Counted from the first letter of the stretch, positions 42,151 to 51,953 are shown. The stretch: 64,000 bases of DNA from Hyphomicrobiales bacterium (GCA_039973685.1 JBDWKL010000009.1:1-64000); one strand, 5' to 3'. Program-made: numbers and translations. The notes: generated from the sequence alone by a model not told the origin.

Positions 42151-42807
42151 ATGCCGCAAAACCACCACCTCTCTTTGACACTCACATTAAAAAACCTCGC
42201 CTGTGTGCGTGGCGACAAGCTTTTGTTTGAAGGGTTTTCGCTCGAAGCGACGGGGGGTGAGATCGTGGAAATAAAGGGCCCGAACGGGATTGGAAAATCA
42301 AGCCTTCTGCGCATTATCGCAGGGTTAGCGCCTGCTTATGAGGGCGAAGTGGTTTTGACCTCAGATGAGGAGACTGATTTAGCAATCGAAGATCACGCTC
42401 ATTTTCTCTCGCACCAAAATGCCTTGAAAGAAGGATTGAGTGTCTCGGAGAATTTGACCTTTTGGCACCAGTTTTCCATAGATCAAGGCCTATCGCCAAA
42501 CCAAGCGCTTGAACAAGTCGCCCTTCCTCATTTGGCAGATCTTCCTGTCGGCGTTTTATCCGCTGGACAAAAACGGCGCGTTGCCTTCGCCCGTCTATTG
42601 GTTGATCGCCGCGCAATTTGGCTGCTTGATGAACCGACAGCTGCCCTTGATGCAAGTGCGGATAAATTGGTGGGGGACTTGATTTCAAATCATGCAAAAT
42701 CCGGCGGCATCGTGCTTGCCGCGACCCACCTTCCCTTGCAAATTGATACCCCTAAAGTGAGCGTTAAAACCGTTCAGTTGGGCGAATATCAAGGAGGGCA
42801 AAGCTAA
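42151..42807 (+). CDS. ccmA: cytochrome c biogenesis ATPase CcmA
   Basis: This is a 218-residue ABC ATPase with Walker A GPNGIGKSSLLR, signature LSAGQKRRVAFARL and Walker B IWLLDEPTAALD. CcmA with CcmB drives release of heme-bound CcmE. Start and end fit the family length. The stop overlaps the ccmB start. Confidence 0.92.
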   Translation: MPQNHHLSLTLTLKNLACVRGDKLLFEGFSLEATGGEIVEIKGPNGIGKSSLLRIIAGLAPAYEGEVVLTSDEETDLAIEDHAHFLSHQNALKEGLSVSENLTFWHQFSIDQGLSPNQALEQVALPHLADLPVGVLSAGQKRRVAFARLLVDRRAIWLLDEPTAALDASADKLVGDLISNHAKSGGIVLAATHLPLQIDTPKVSVKTVQLGEYQGGQS

Positions 42808-43484
42808 TGGCGCTTTGGACTCTCTATCGCTTTGAAACGCGCCTTGCCATGACATCCGGCGGCGGCATGCTAACCGGCGTCATCTTCTTTCTATCGCTTG
42901 TCACCATGATCCCATTTGCCATTGGGCCGGACCTACCACTGCTTGCGAAAATTGGGCCTGCGATTTTGTGGATCGGCGCGTTGCTTTCAACATTGCTCGG
43001 GCTTGATCGTCTATTCAAAATTGATCAAGAAGACGGAACGCTTGATGCTTTGCGCCTGAGCCATCAGTCACTGGAAATGATTGTGTTTGTAAAGTGCATC
43101 GCCCATTGGACTGTCAGCGTCTTACCCCTCGTTGTTGCTGCCCCATTGTTTGGGCTTTTGCTTAACATGGAAGTTGCGGGCATGGCCTCGATTGCTGGCA
43201 CATTACTGGTTGGAACACCTGCGCTTACCTTCTTAGGAGCGATTGGTGCAGGCTTAACCGTTGGGCTTCGTCGTGGTGGGCTGCTTCTGCCAATCTTGAT
43301 CTTGCCACTTACGATACCCGTCGTGATCTTCGGCGTTGCGGCAAGTGTTGCAGGTAGTCAAATTGGGATTGATGCAGCGGTTAATTTCAAAACGCCGTTT
43401 TTGTTCTTATGTGCAATGACGTTATTCAGCGCCGTATTATCCCCCATTGCGAGCGCATGGGCGATCCGTTTGAATGACAGCTAG
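42807..43484 (+). CDS. ccmB: cytochrome c biogenesis membrane protein CcmB
   Basis: This is a 225-residue membrane protein with six predicted helices (for example MLTGVIFFLSLVTMIPFAIGP near residue 20-40 and PILILPLTIPVVIFG near 160). It overlaps ccmA by one base. The usual next genes ccmC, ccmD and ccmG are not here; the convergent ccmH gene follows after nine bases. Confidence 0.92.
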   Translation: MALWTLYRFETRLAMTSGGGMLTGVIFFLSLVTMIPFAIGPDLPLLAKIGPAILWIGALLSTLLGLDRLFKIDQEDGTLDALRLSHQSLEMIVFVKCIAHWTVSVLPLVVAAPLFGLLLNMEVAGMASIAGTLLVGTPALTFLGAIGAGLTVGLRRGGLLLPILILPLTIPVVIFGVAASVAGSQIGIDAAVNFKTPFLFLCAMTLFSAVLSPIASAWAIRLNDS

Positions 43485-43493
43485 CGCAGAAGC

Positions 43494-43961
43494 CTAATCG
43501 AGCTTCTTTAAAATCTCTTCGAGTGCTGTTTCTTCTTCGTCTGATAATTCAGCAGATGCTGCAATATCCTCTTGTGAGCGCTTTCTCAAAAAGAACAACA
43601 CCAATAGGCCGAAGATTAGAGCCCCAAAAGGTGATCCCCACAACAACAATGTGTGCCCCCCGAAGCGAGGTTTCAACAAGACGTATTCACCGTAGCGATC
43701 AACAATAAAATCGACCACTGCCTCATCATCATCACCTGCCGTCAATCGCTCACGCACAAGCACGCGTAGGTCTTTTGCAAGCTGCGCATCTGAATCGTCG
43801 ATTGATTGGTTTTGACAAACAAGGCAGCGCAGTTTCGTCGAGATTTCTCGTGCGCGTAGTTCTAGCGCTGGGTCGGCCAGCACTTCGTCTGGGTTTACCG
43901 CTCTTACAGGACCAACCAGCATAAAGGTCATAAGTAGAAGAACGAGGAACCGCATAACCAA
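43494..43961 (-). CDS. ccmH: cytochrome c biogenesis protein CcmH/CycL
   Basis: This is a 155-residue periplasm-facing thiol protein with a signal/anchor, the apocytochrome-reducing motif RCLVCQNQS and a C-terminal transmembrane helix (LLLWGSPFGALIFGLLVLFF). It is the last gene of ccmI-ccmE-ccmF-ccmH, two bases after ccmF. Confidence 0.92.
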   Translation of the reverse strand: MVMRFLVLLLMTFMLVGPVRAVNPDEVLADPALELRAREISTKLRCLVCQNQSIDDSDAQLAKDLRVLVRERLTAGDDDEAVVDFIVDRYGEYVLLKPRFGGHTLLLWGSPFGALIFGLLVLFFLRKRSQEDIAASAELSDEEETALEEILKKLD

Positions 43962-43963
43962 CC

Positions 43964-45949
43964 CTACTCCGCTGCCTGCAAGGAGGCCACTTTAGCATCC
44001 CCGCGTTTTGGAACACCAATGCGCAACCTTCGATCTGCAAGAGATAAAGCGCCACCGATGAACATCAAGATCGTACCATACCATATTAACGTAACATAAG
44101 GCTTCCAATAAGCCCGAACCACCGTTGTACCATCCTCACTCACATCACCAAGCGACATATAAAGCTGCGAGAAGCCGTAAGTTGCAATGCTCGATTCAGT
44201 TGTTGGGAATTGGCGGGCTGGATAGACGCGTTTTGCTGGTTCAAGCTGATCAATCAGCTTGCCATTATAACGCACATCAAAAACCGCGACGTCTTGAACG
44301 TAGTTTGCATGACGCTCTGGCCGGATGGCTTTGAAAGTCATTGTATAACCAGCCGTCTCAATCGTCTGGCCAATTTTCACCTCTTCAAAAACTTCAGTGC
44401 CATAGGCCGTCACCGCGACAGCGCCAAGCATGGTGACACCCATGCCCGCATGACCGAGCGCTGCCCCATAACTTGCACGCGGCAAATGACGGAGGCGGCG
44501 TAATGTCTCGCTGAAATCCACCTGAAACGCTTTCGCCCGCCATAAAACTTCTGAGATTGATCCAACAATCATCCAGACGCCAACGGCAATACCAAGAGGT
44601 GCTAAAACAGGGCCGTCATTGGTCATCACATAAACGATGAAGGCCGCAAGGATCGCAAGGCCGAGTGCTGCAAGCAGCCGCTGCATAACGCCTAGCAGAT
44701 CACCGCGCTTCCATGTCATGAACGGGCCAAATGGCATGGCGAGTAAAAGCGGAATGGTAAGTGGTATCATCGTTAGATTGAAGAAAGGAGGACCGACGGA
44801 AATCTTAGCACCCGTTACCGCTTCATAGCCAAGGGGATAGAGCGTGCCGATTAGGACCGTCAAAGTCGCAGCAGACAAGAATAGGTTGTTCAACACCAAC
44901 GCCCCTTCACGACTAACTGGTGCAAACAGTCCGCCTTGGGTGAGCGAAGAAGAACGCCATGCAAACAGAGCTAGCGAGCCACCGATAAAGATAATCAAGA
45001 TACCCAAAATCACGATACCGCGCGTTGGGTCTGTGGCGAACGAATGAACCGACGTCAAAACACCTGAGCGCACAAGGAACGTGCCGAGCAGGCTGAGTGA
45101 GAAAGTGAGGATTGCAAGCAGAACCGTCCACACACGCAGTGCGTTTCTCTTCTCCACAACGATGGCTGAATGCAACAGCGCCGTGCCCGCAAGCCACGGC
45201 ATGAAGCTGGCATTCTCAACCGGATCCCAGAACCACCAGCCGCCCCAACCAAGTTCATAATAAGCCCAGTAAGAGCCCATAGAAATACCGATGGTAAGGA
45301 ACATCCAAGCAAGCAACGCCCAAGGCCGCACCCATCGCGCCCATGCACTATCAAGCTTGCCTTCCAGCAAAGCGGCAATCGCAAATGAGAAGGTGATCGA
45401 GAAGCCGACATAACCTAGATACAAGAGCGGCGGATGGATTGCGAGCCCGATGTCTTGCAACAGTGGGTTCAAGTCTTGGCCCTCAACAGGCGCAGGGCTC
45501 AAGCGTTCAAACGGGTTTGATGTGAAGATCAAGAACATCAAGAAAGCAACGCCAATCCAGCCTTGAACACCAAGCACATTGGCTTTCAGTTTTATCGGGA
45601 GATGACGACCGAATGCTGCGACCAAAGCCCCAAAAAACGATAGGATTACAATCCACATCAACATGGAGCCTTCGTGATTGCCCCATGTGCCTGAAATCTT
45701 AAAAATCAGAGGCTTATCTGTATGCGAATTTTCATAAACATTCTTGATGGAAAAATCAGATACCAAATAGCCATGCATCAAAATGGCAAAGGAAAGCCCA
45801 ACCAGCAAAAACTGCATCAAGGACAGTGGCCCAGCCGTTTCCATCAACCGCTGGTCACCAATACGCGCGCCCCATATTGGCACCACTGATTGCAGCAGCG
45901 TCAAAACAAGGGCGAGGATCAGCGCATAATGTCCAAGTTCAACAATCAC
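43964..45949 (-). CDS. ccmF: heme lyase CcmF/CycK
   Basis: This is a 661-residue multi-helix membrane protein. The tryptophan-rich WWD heme-handling motif reads WGGWWFWDPVEN, and conserved His residues flank it. It ligates heme from CcmE to the apocytochrome CXXCH. It lies between ccmE (28 bases upstream) and ccmH. Confidence 0.95.
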   Translation of the reverse strand: MIVELGHYALILALVLTLLQSVVPIWGARIGDQRLMETAGPLSLMQFLLVGLSFAILMHGYLVSDFSIKNVYENSHTDKPLIFKISGTWGNHEGSMLMWIVILSFFGALVAAFGRHLPIKLKANVLGVQGWIGVAFLMFLIFTSNPFERLSPAPVEGQDLNPLLQDIGLAIHPPLLYLGYVGFSITFSFAIAALLEGKLDSAWARWVRPWALLAWMFLTIGISMGSYWAYYELGWGGWWFWDPVENASFMPWLAGTALLHSAIVVEKRNALRVWTVLLAILTFSLSLLGTFLVRSGVLTSVHSFATDPTRGIVILGILIIFIGGSLALFAWRSSSLTQGGLFAPVSREGALVLNNLFLSAATLTVLIGTLYPLGYEAVTGAKISVGPPFFNLTMIPLTIPLLLAMPFGPFMTWKRGDLLGVMQRLLAALGLAILAAFIVYVMTNDGPVLAPLGIAVGVWMIVGSISEVLWRAKAFQVDFSETLRRLRHLPRASYGAALGHAGMGVTMLGAVAVTAYGTEVFEEVKIGQTIETAGYTMTFKAIRPERHANYVQDVAVFDVRYNGKLIDQLEPAKRVYPARQFPTTESSIATYGFSQLYMSLGDVSEDGTTVVRAYWKPYVTLIWYGTILMFIGGALSLADRRLRIGVPKRGDAKVASLQAAE

Positions 45950-45977
45950 AGTATCTGGTCCTCATGTCGTCCAAAGC

Positions 45978-46430
45978 TTAGTTCGTTTTCGCCGATGGGT
46001 CTTTCCAAACGCCTTGTTCTTTCAAAGCTTCGGCGACTTCCTTCGGCACATAGTTCTCGTCATGTTTGGCAAGCACAGTTTTTGCCACAAAGATATTCTC
46101 ACCATTGGCTTCACCATCCAGCACCACGCCTTGCCCCTCGCGGAAGAGGTCTGGCAAAATGCCTTCATAGCGTACTTTAATGATGTTTTCAGTATCCGTC
46201 ACGGTGAAGCGGTGATTGGTGCCATCTTTGACCCAACTGCCATCTTCCACCAAGCCACCAATACGAATTTTCTGCCCCTCAACCAAGCCTTCGCGGGCAA
46301 TGTCTGATGGCGATTTAAACAGAGTGATTTGATCATTGAGCGCCGTAAGCACAAGCCCAACCGCCACACTGAGGACAACGCCTGCAATGCCAATCAAAAT
46401 CAGTCGGTTCTTCTTTTTTGCCTTACGCAT
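45978..46430 (-). CDS. ccmE: heme chaperone CcmE/CycJ
   Basis: This is a 150-residue membrane-anchored OB-fold protein with an N-terminal helix (LILIGIAGVVLSVAVGLVL). The covalent heme His is in KHDENYVP, and Tyr is near by. It shuttles heme to CcmF. It lies between ccmI and ccmF. Confidence 0.94.
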   Translation of the reverse strand: MRKAKKKNRLILIGIAGVVLSVAVGLVLTALNDQITLFKSPSDIAREGLVEGQKIRIGGLVEDGSWVKDGTNHRFTVTDTENIIKVRYEGILPDLFREGQGVVLDGEANGENIFVAKTVLAKHDENYVPKEVAEALKEQGVWKDPSAKTN

Positions 46431-46458
46431 AAGCGATCAAACCTATCTTTCTATTTAG

Positions 46459-47604
46459 CTAAAGCCCTTGAGCCTTTGCCGATTCGTTTAAACTATCTGT
46501 CGCGCTTTCATTGCCTGAGAAATGGGCCAAAGCACGACTTAGCGCATCTTTTGCCTGATCTTTACGACCCAGCACCATATAAGCCTGAACGAGACGGTTC
46601 CATCCTATCAAATCATCAGGTTCGTCATTCAAGCGATTGGCCAGTCGTGAGACCATGCCCTCAATCAATTCATTACGCTCAACAGAAGACAATTGCTTTG
46701 CGGCGTCAACCTGCTCATCTGTCGGGTTTTGCTCTTGCGCTTTAAGGGAAGCCAAAGCGTTTTTTGCTGTAGCAAGCCATGGTGGATTATCACTTCCAAA
46801 CCGCTCGATCAAATCCGTCCAAGCCGCGATGCCTTCTGCCGTCTTATTTTGTTGCGTCAAACCAACGGCTAGAAAGAAAAATGCGGTCGCATCATTGGGC
46901 GCGTTTTGGCTCGCCTGCTCAAGCACCTCAAAAGTCTCACCGCTAACATTCCCTTCGTTCTTGGCTATCAGAACTTGCCCAAGACCTAACTGTGCCTGCC
47001 CCTTAGAAGCCTTGTCATCACCAGCGAGCGCTAGCCATTTGCGAAAAGCATTTTCTGCGTCCTCCAAGCGATTCATGCGGCGATAAATTGGAGCGAGAGC
47101 TTGCCAGCCCTTTATGTCATCTCCATTGGTCTCAAGATGTTTTTCAATCTGCGACACAATCAAGTTGATGTCTTGGTTTTCAGGTGGCTGAGAAAGACGG
47201 GCTGAAATGGGTTGGTCTGGTAAATTGGGACTGCCCAAATACTGATAAGCACCAACAGCCAACACAGGGATAAGTATAATGCTAATCCAAGGATAAAGCC
47301 GACCCGTCTTCGTTGCCGATTCGTCGTCTTGGGCCACGGATTGTTCAAGCGTCAAAAGACGGCGGCCAAGTTCAGCCCTTGCACCCTTTGCTTCTTCATC
47401 ATTGAGGAGGCCACGCTCGCGGTCACGTTCGATCTCATCAAGCTGATCAATCAAAACGTGGCGCGTGCCTTCCTGAGTGTCGTCTGTTCCTGCAAGGTCG
47501 CCCTGTCGCGGTTTTTCGCGCACTAAAGGCCAGATAGCTGACAAGATGCCAGCAAGGGTCAAAATTCCGGCGACAATCCAAAAGAATAAAGAGTGAATTT
47601 CCAT
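46459..47604 (-). CDS. ccmI: cytochrome c biogenesis protein CcmI/CycH
   Basis: This is a 381-residue protein with two N-terminal transmembrane helices (about residues 5-25 and 105-125) and a TPR-rich periplasmic domain (about 160-370). It presents apocytochromes to the heme lyase. It is the first gene of the ccmIEFH operon. The 143-base gap upstream to the next gene holds no clear feature. Confidence 0.9.
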   Translation of the reverse strand: MEIHSLFFWIVAGILTLAGILSAIWPLVREKPRQGDLAGTDDTQEGTRHVLIDQLDEIERDRERGLLNDEEAKGARAELGRRLLTLEQSVAQDDESATKTGRLYPWISIILIPVLAVGAYQYLGSPNLPDQPISARLSQPPENQDINLIVSQIEKHLETNGDDIKGWQALAPIYRRMNRLEDAENAFRKWLALAGDDKASKGQAQLGLGQVLIAKNEGNVSGETFEVLEQASQNAPNDATAFFFLAVGLTQQNKTAEGIAAWTDLIERFGSDNPPWLATAKNALASLKAQEQNPTDEQVDAAKQLSSVERNELIEGMVSRLANRLNDEPDDLIGWNRLVQAYMVLGRKDQAKDALSRALAHFSGNESATDSLNESAKAQGL

Positions 47605-47747
47605 GATCTATTCGTTTAATTTTACTCGCCAAGGGGTGCGGAAAATCAGCGCCCAACAAGGCCTAACCGCTCAGCCCTAGGTATAGACTACTTGCTCCAA
47701 AGGGCAACTAACTTAGGCCTAAACTAGATGTTACTAAGGGCTCTTTT

Positions 47748-48716
47748 TTAGGAATGCGACGGAGCGTCATCTTGCAGATAAATTTCGATGATTTCATCAA
47801 AGTTCGCATCGCCCTGAAATCCCATTGCGATGGCAGTTGTTGCAGCAAATGCTTTTGGCCATCCCATAACGATGTTTTTAATCGCATCATCGGCTTCTTC
47901 TTGAATGAGGTTTGTAGCGATAGAACCTGCTGCCCGCTCAAGAGCCGCAATCATTTCTTCCACCGAGGCGCTAACCCCAGGTAGGCTCAGAGCGCGAGAT
48001 TTTGGCAATCCATCGGTTTGAACGCTGCCTGCATGAGCAAGGTTAAAAATCGCACGCCGAGGGCTTTGGAACCAATGGCGGACAGTGCGCGGCACAGGCA
48101 AAATTGCCTTCTCACCATTTAACGGCTCGCGGATAATACCAGAGTAAAAACCTGATGCGGCCTTATTGGGTTTGCCCGGTCTCACGGTGATTGTCGGCAG
48201 CCTTAGTGATATTCCATCAATGAAGCCTTTGCGGGAATAGTCCGCCACCATCAACTCACCCATCGCCTTTTGCGTACCATAACTTGAAAGTGGCGTCAGG
48301 CGTTGGTCATCTGGAATGAGGTCTGGCAACGGTGTGCCGAATACTGCGAGGGAAGACGAAAACACGAAACGTGGGCAATAGCTGCCATCTACAGATTGTT
48401 TGCGAATTGCTTCCAGCAAATTGCGCGTCCCGTCGAGATTGATCGCATTTCCTTTTTCGAAATTCTCCTCCGCCTCGCCTGAGACGATGGCTGCTAAATG
48501 ATAGATCACATCTGGCTTTGCGTCGATCAACTGGCTCGCAGCCTCAGCGTTTGAAATATCAGCAACCTCTATGCGAACATCACCATCAAAGCCTTCTGGA
48601 TGAGCAGGCGCAAAAATATCAGCGAGAGTAAAAGTAGAAACACCACCCCGTGCCACCAGTTGGCCAACCAATTTACGGCCCAACATGCCGCTCGCCCCTG
48701 TAATCAAAACATGCAT
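47748..48716 (-). CDS. denD: D-erythronate dehydrogenase-like SDR (extended)
   Basis: This is a 322-residue extended SDR with the NAD motif GASGMLGRKL (about residues 7-16) and the catalytic Tyr-Lys as SSYGTQKAMGE. The whole pattern, including HLAAIVSGEAEENFEKG and LRLPTITVRPGKPNKAASGFYS, matches DenD-type enzymes, which oxidise D-erythronate to 2-oxotetronate. The usual partner genes of tetronate catabolism (otnK, otnC) are absent here, so the physiological substrate is uncertain. It is the last gene of a three-gene unit. Confidence 0.78.
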   Translation of the reverse strand: MHVLITGASGMLGRKLVGQLVARGGVSTFTLADIFAPAHPEGFDGDVRIEVADISNAEAASQLIDAKPDVIYHLAAIVSGEAEENFEKGNAINLDGTRNLLEAIRKQSVDGSYCPRFVFSSSLAVFGTPLPDLIPDDQRLTPLSSYGTQKAMGELMVADYSRKGFIDGISLRLPTITVRPGKPNKAASGFYSGIIREPLNGEKAILPVPRTVRHWFQSPRRAIFNLAHAGSVQTDGLPKSRALSLPGVSASVEEMIAALERAAGSIATNLIQEEADDAIKNIVMGWPKAFAATTAIAMGFQGDANFDEIIEIYLQDDAPSHS

Positions 48717-48719
48717 GGT

Positions 48720-49556
48720 TTAAATCATCCCTGCTTTGCGGGCTTTAAACACTTTGCCAATCGTTCTGATCTTCGTCAGCGAAGACAAGTCGCCCTCTTC
48801 CAACATGGCTTGCGTTGCCAAATAAGCGCCATCCATCGCCGCATTATAAAGCATGGAACCAAGGCTGATACGCACAGCACCTGCCGCTTCTAATTCTGAA
48901 ACAGAATGATTGGCGAAAGCACCAGCGGCAAGCGCATTGATCGGTGCAGTGGTTGCGGCGCGCACTTTTTCAAGGGCTGCTAGGTCTGGCAATTGTGGGG
49001 CATAAATACAATCAGCACCGACTGCTTCATAGGCTTTGAGGCGGTGGATTGCTTCATCAACATCATAGGCATTGATCATGACGCCATCGGCTCGTGCGCA
49101 AAGTTGGAATGGAAAACCTGCCGCGCGGGCGGCTTCAACACCTGCCTTGATGCGAGCGACAGAGAGATCGAAATCGATCACAGGATTGCCGTTCACCATA
49201 TTGACGTCTTCGATCGAACAACCAGCAAGACCTGCATCAATCGCGGCTTTCACCGTGAGCGCTACATCTTCAGGGCTTTCGCCATAACCAAACTCAAAAT
49301 CACCGCTAACCGGTAGGTCCGTCGCCTTTGCAATTTCGCCCGCATGAGCAACGGCAAGGTCGCGGCTAACCGCATTTTTACCGTCGAATGTGCCGATGGT
49401 TCCCGCATGGCCCGCACTGGTTGTCGCCAGCGCTTTAGCCCCTTGGCCTGCAAACATTTGTGCTGACCCAATATCCCAAGGGTTAGGCAGGATGAACGCT
49501 TTTCCCCCTTGGTGAAGCGCTTTGAAGGTTTCTGCTTTTTCTGCCTGTGTCGCCAT
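48720..49556 (-). CDS. isocitrate lyase/PEP mutase family protein
   Basis: This is a 278-residue TIM-barrel protein of the ICL/PEP-mutase superfamily (FILPNPWDIGSAQMF; SGDFEFGYGESPEDV; GCSIEDVN with the acidic metal ligands). Family members are lyases, decarboxylases or mutases acting on 2-hydroxy/keto acids such as oxaloacetate or 2-methylisocitrate. It lacks the KKCGH-type isocitrate lyase motif. It lies 11 bases after the acyl-CoA synthetase gene and three bases before denD. Confidence 0.82.
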   Translation of the reverse strand: MATQAEKAETFKALHQGGKAFILPNPWDIGSAQMFAGQGAKALATTSAGHAGTIGTFDGKNAVSRDLAVAHAGEIAKATDLPVSGDFEFGYGESPEDVALTVKAAIDAGLAGCSIEDVNMVNGNPVIDFDLSVARIKAGVEAARAAGFPFQLCARADGVMINAYDVDEAIHRLKAYEAVGADCIYAPQLPDLAALEKVRAATTAPINALAAGAFANHSVSELEAAGAVRISLGSMLYNAAMDGAYLATQAMLEEGDLSSLTKIRTIGKVFKARKAGMI

Positions 49557-49567
49557 GATTTGAACCT

Positions 49568-51202
49568 TTATGTTGTGAGTTTTTTACGCAATTCAAATTT
49601 TTGTATTTTGCCCGTCGCCGTTTTTGGCAACTCTTCGAAGTAAACCGATTTAGGGCATTTAAACCCAGCCAAATGTTCCCGCGTGAAAGCGATAATTTCG
49701 TCTTCTGTCGCCTCTTCTCCCGGTTTTAGCTCAAGGAAAGCAGCTGGTGTTTCGCCCCATTTTTCATCGGGCTTTGCGACCACTGCAGCCAACAATACGG
49801 CTGGGTGTTTTGTGAGAATACTCTCAACTTCAACGGATGAAATATTCTCGCCGCCTGAAATGATAATGTCTTTCAGACGATCTTTGATTTGGATGTAATT
49901 ATTCGGATGGATCACTGCCAAATCGCCAGAGTGGAAAACGCCGCCCTTAAAGGCTACATCGGTTGCCTCAGTATTTTTGAAATAGCCTTTCATCACGCAG
50001 TTTCCGCGCAATACAATCTCGCCAATGGTTTCACCATCACGAGGCACAGGCTTACCCGTTTCAACGTCCCAAATATCAACGGGCGTCATATTATTAAAAG
50101 CAACGCCCTGTCTTGATTGAAGCGCTGCTTGTTCTTCGATGGGAAGATCACCCCATGCTTCTTGCCAGCAACATTCGGTCACGTGGCCATAAGTTTCCGT
50201 CAGCCCATAAACATGGGTCACGTTGAGACCAAGCTTACTTGACGCTTCCAAAATGGCAGGCGGTGGCGGGGCGCCAGCGGTATAGACATTGACCTCATGA
50301 TCAAAATCTCGGCGCTCATCATCTTTTGCGTTGACCAACAAAGAGAGCACAATCGGCGCACCGCCAAAGTGGGTGACTTCATGGTCTGCGATGAGGTCGA
50401 ACATGTCTTTTGCAACGACATTACGGCAGCACACAATGGTCGCCGCCATCGCCGTCATCGCCCACGCATGGCACCAGCCATTACAATGGAACATCGGCAC
50501 GATATACATATAGGTCGGGTGAAGTGGAACAGGCCAGCTCATGATCGTGCCTGTCGCCATTAAATGAGCACCACGGTGATGATAGACCACTCCCTTAGGG
50601 CGGCCAGTAGAGCCAGACGTAAAGTTAAGCGCCATGGCTTCCCATTCATCTTCTGGCATAATGATGTCAGCAGCAGGGTCGCCTGTTTCGAGCAATTCCT
50701 CATAGGTCATGTCACCGAGGCATTCACCACCCTGTGGCAAAGGCATGGCTTGCTCATCAACAATATCTACCACAACAATATCATCACGCCCTGAGAGCTT
50801 GATCGCTTCTTTTACCGTGTCTGAAAACTGCGTATCTGCAAGAACAACTTTGGCCTCACCGAATTCGAAAATATACCCGACCGTATCAGCATCAAGACGC
50901 ACGTTGATGGTGTTTAAAACCGCGCCCGCCATGTTGACGGCATAATGCGCTTCAAAAATTTCTGGCGTGTTGAGCGCGAGCACAGAAACCACATCGCCCT
51001 TTTCAACTCCAAGCTTTCTCAATGCGGAAGATGCCCGCACGCACCGCTCATATGTCTCGGCCCATGTATAGCGACGATTGCCATATACGACCGACTGGCG
51101 ATTAGGGTAGATATCCTTTGTACGGATCAAAAATGAGAGCGGTGTCAGCGGCTCATAGTTGGCGGCGTTCTTATCAAAAACTTCAAAATCAGCACGGCTC
51201 AT
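49568..51202 (-). CDS. AMP-forming acyl-CoA synthetase
   Basis: This is a 544-residue ANL-superfamily enzyme with the AMP motif TSGSTGRPKG (residue about 190), YGLTETYGH and the C-terminal lysine loop KTATGKIQK. It activates a carboxylic acid to its CoA thioester. The close relatives are medium-chain/3-methylthiopropionate (DmdB-type) and branched-chain ligases. As DmdA is encoded 8 kb away, a DmdB function is possible but unproven. It is first in the operon with the ICL/PEPM and DenD genes. Confidence 0.85.
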   Translation of the reverse strand: MSRADFEVFDKNAANYEPLTPLSFLIRTKDIYPNRQSVVYGNRRYTWAETYERCVRASSALRKLGVEKGDVVSVLALNTPEIFEAHYAVNMAGAVLNTINVRLDADTVGYIFEFGEAKVVLADTQFSDTVKEAIKLSGRDDIVVVDIVDEQAMPLPQGGECLGDMTYEELLETGDPAADIIMPEDEWEAMALNFTSGSTGRPKGVVYHHRGAHLMATGTIMSWPVPLHPTYMYIVPMFHCNGWCHAWAMTAMAATIVCCRNVVAKDMFDLIADHEVTHFGGAPIVLSLLVNAKDDERRDFDHEVNVYTAGAPPPPAILEASSKLGLNVTHVYGLTETYGHVTECCWQEAWGDLPIEEQAALQSRQGVAFNNMTPVDIWDVETGKPVPRDGETIGEIVLRGNCVMKGYFKNTEATDVAFKGGVFHSGDLAVIHPNNYIQIKDRLKDIIISGGENISSVEVESILTKHPAVLLAAVVAKPDEKWGETPAAFLELKPGEEATEDEIIAFTREHLAGFKCPKSVYFEELPKTATGKIQKFELRKKLTT

Positions 51203-51282
51203 TTAGTGCCCTCTCCCAGTCGGTATTTCGTAAAATTATAGGTACGGAAATGTATGACGAGGTCAAGCATTCTTGCACATGA

Positions 51283-51801
51283 TCATTCAAAATATTGGTT
51301 GACCTCTTCAGGCGAATAAAAATACCACTTCGAGGGTTTAGGGTGCTTTATTGGAATGCGATAAGAGTCAAAATCCGACTCGATCGTCGTCCCATCAAGC
51401 GGAAAAATACCAGCTGGCTCTACACCACAAGTTTTCAACGCGTTCCATACCTGTTTGGGAGCTTCGTTCCTACGAGCAGATTTAAAGAACAATCGATCAA
51501 AACCTAGACTCTCATAGGCAAGACTTTGCGGGGCGCGGGTATTAACGATCACAAGCCATGCTATGGTCGAGCCGAACTTACCCGCAATGACTTCATATCT
51601 ATGACGTCCGTTACTATAAGGATAAGCATAACCGAAACGATATCCTAGGCTTTTGCTGTTCCCGATATAGCCTTGTTGGTTGTTGACGCATTCAATCAGT
51701 TCCGTGCCAACAAGATTCCTTTGAGCGTGATCTGGCTGACTGGCCCCCATCAGAGAGATAAAGCAAGTCACAACAAACAAAATGAGGCTCGAGCGTAGCA
51801 T
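51283..51801 (-). CDS. exported hypothetical protein
   Basis: This is a 172-residue protein with a signal peptide (SLILFVVTCFISLMGASQ). Two Cys (LIECVNN and LKTCGVE) may form a disulfide. The sequence is rich in Tyr and Phe and shows no known domain to me. It stands alone between the acyl-CoA synthetase gene and the chemoreceptor gene; the distance to both suggests its own promoter. Confidence 0.6.
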   Translation of the reverse strand: MLRSSLILFVVTCFISLMGASQPDHAQRNLVGTELIECVNNQQGYIGNSKSLGYRFGYAYPYSNGRHRYEVIAGKFGSTIAWLVIVNTRAPQSLAYESLGFDRLFFKSARRNEAPKQVWNALKTCGVEPAGIFPLDGTTIESDFDSYRIPIKHPKPSKWYFYSPEEVNQYFE

Positions 51802-51895
51802 TCCAATTAGATATGTATTGGGTGCTAGCGTTGCTAGTGGAAAAGAACGATTTAAGTTTAACTAAGCAGCGCCATCAAGATAACATTGAATGAAA

Positions 51896-51920
51896 AAAGG
51901 CGTGCTGAGAGCACGCCTTT
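51896..51920 (-). terminator. terminator of the chemoreceptor gene
   Basis: An 11-bp stem (AAAGGCGTGCT / AGCACGCCTTT) with a 3-base GAG loop is followed on the minus strand by more T residues. It lies 34 bases past the chemoreceptor stop. Confidence 0.88.
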
Positions 51921-51953
51921 CAACCAATTTTGATACAAGCTATTTGTTTGTTA

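Noticed and set aside
47605-47747. TTAGGCCTAA palindrome and a T-run between ccmI and denD as terminator
   Set aside because: The palindrome at 47713-47722 has no loop or following T-run, so it is not a convincing terminator for either gene.
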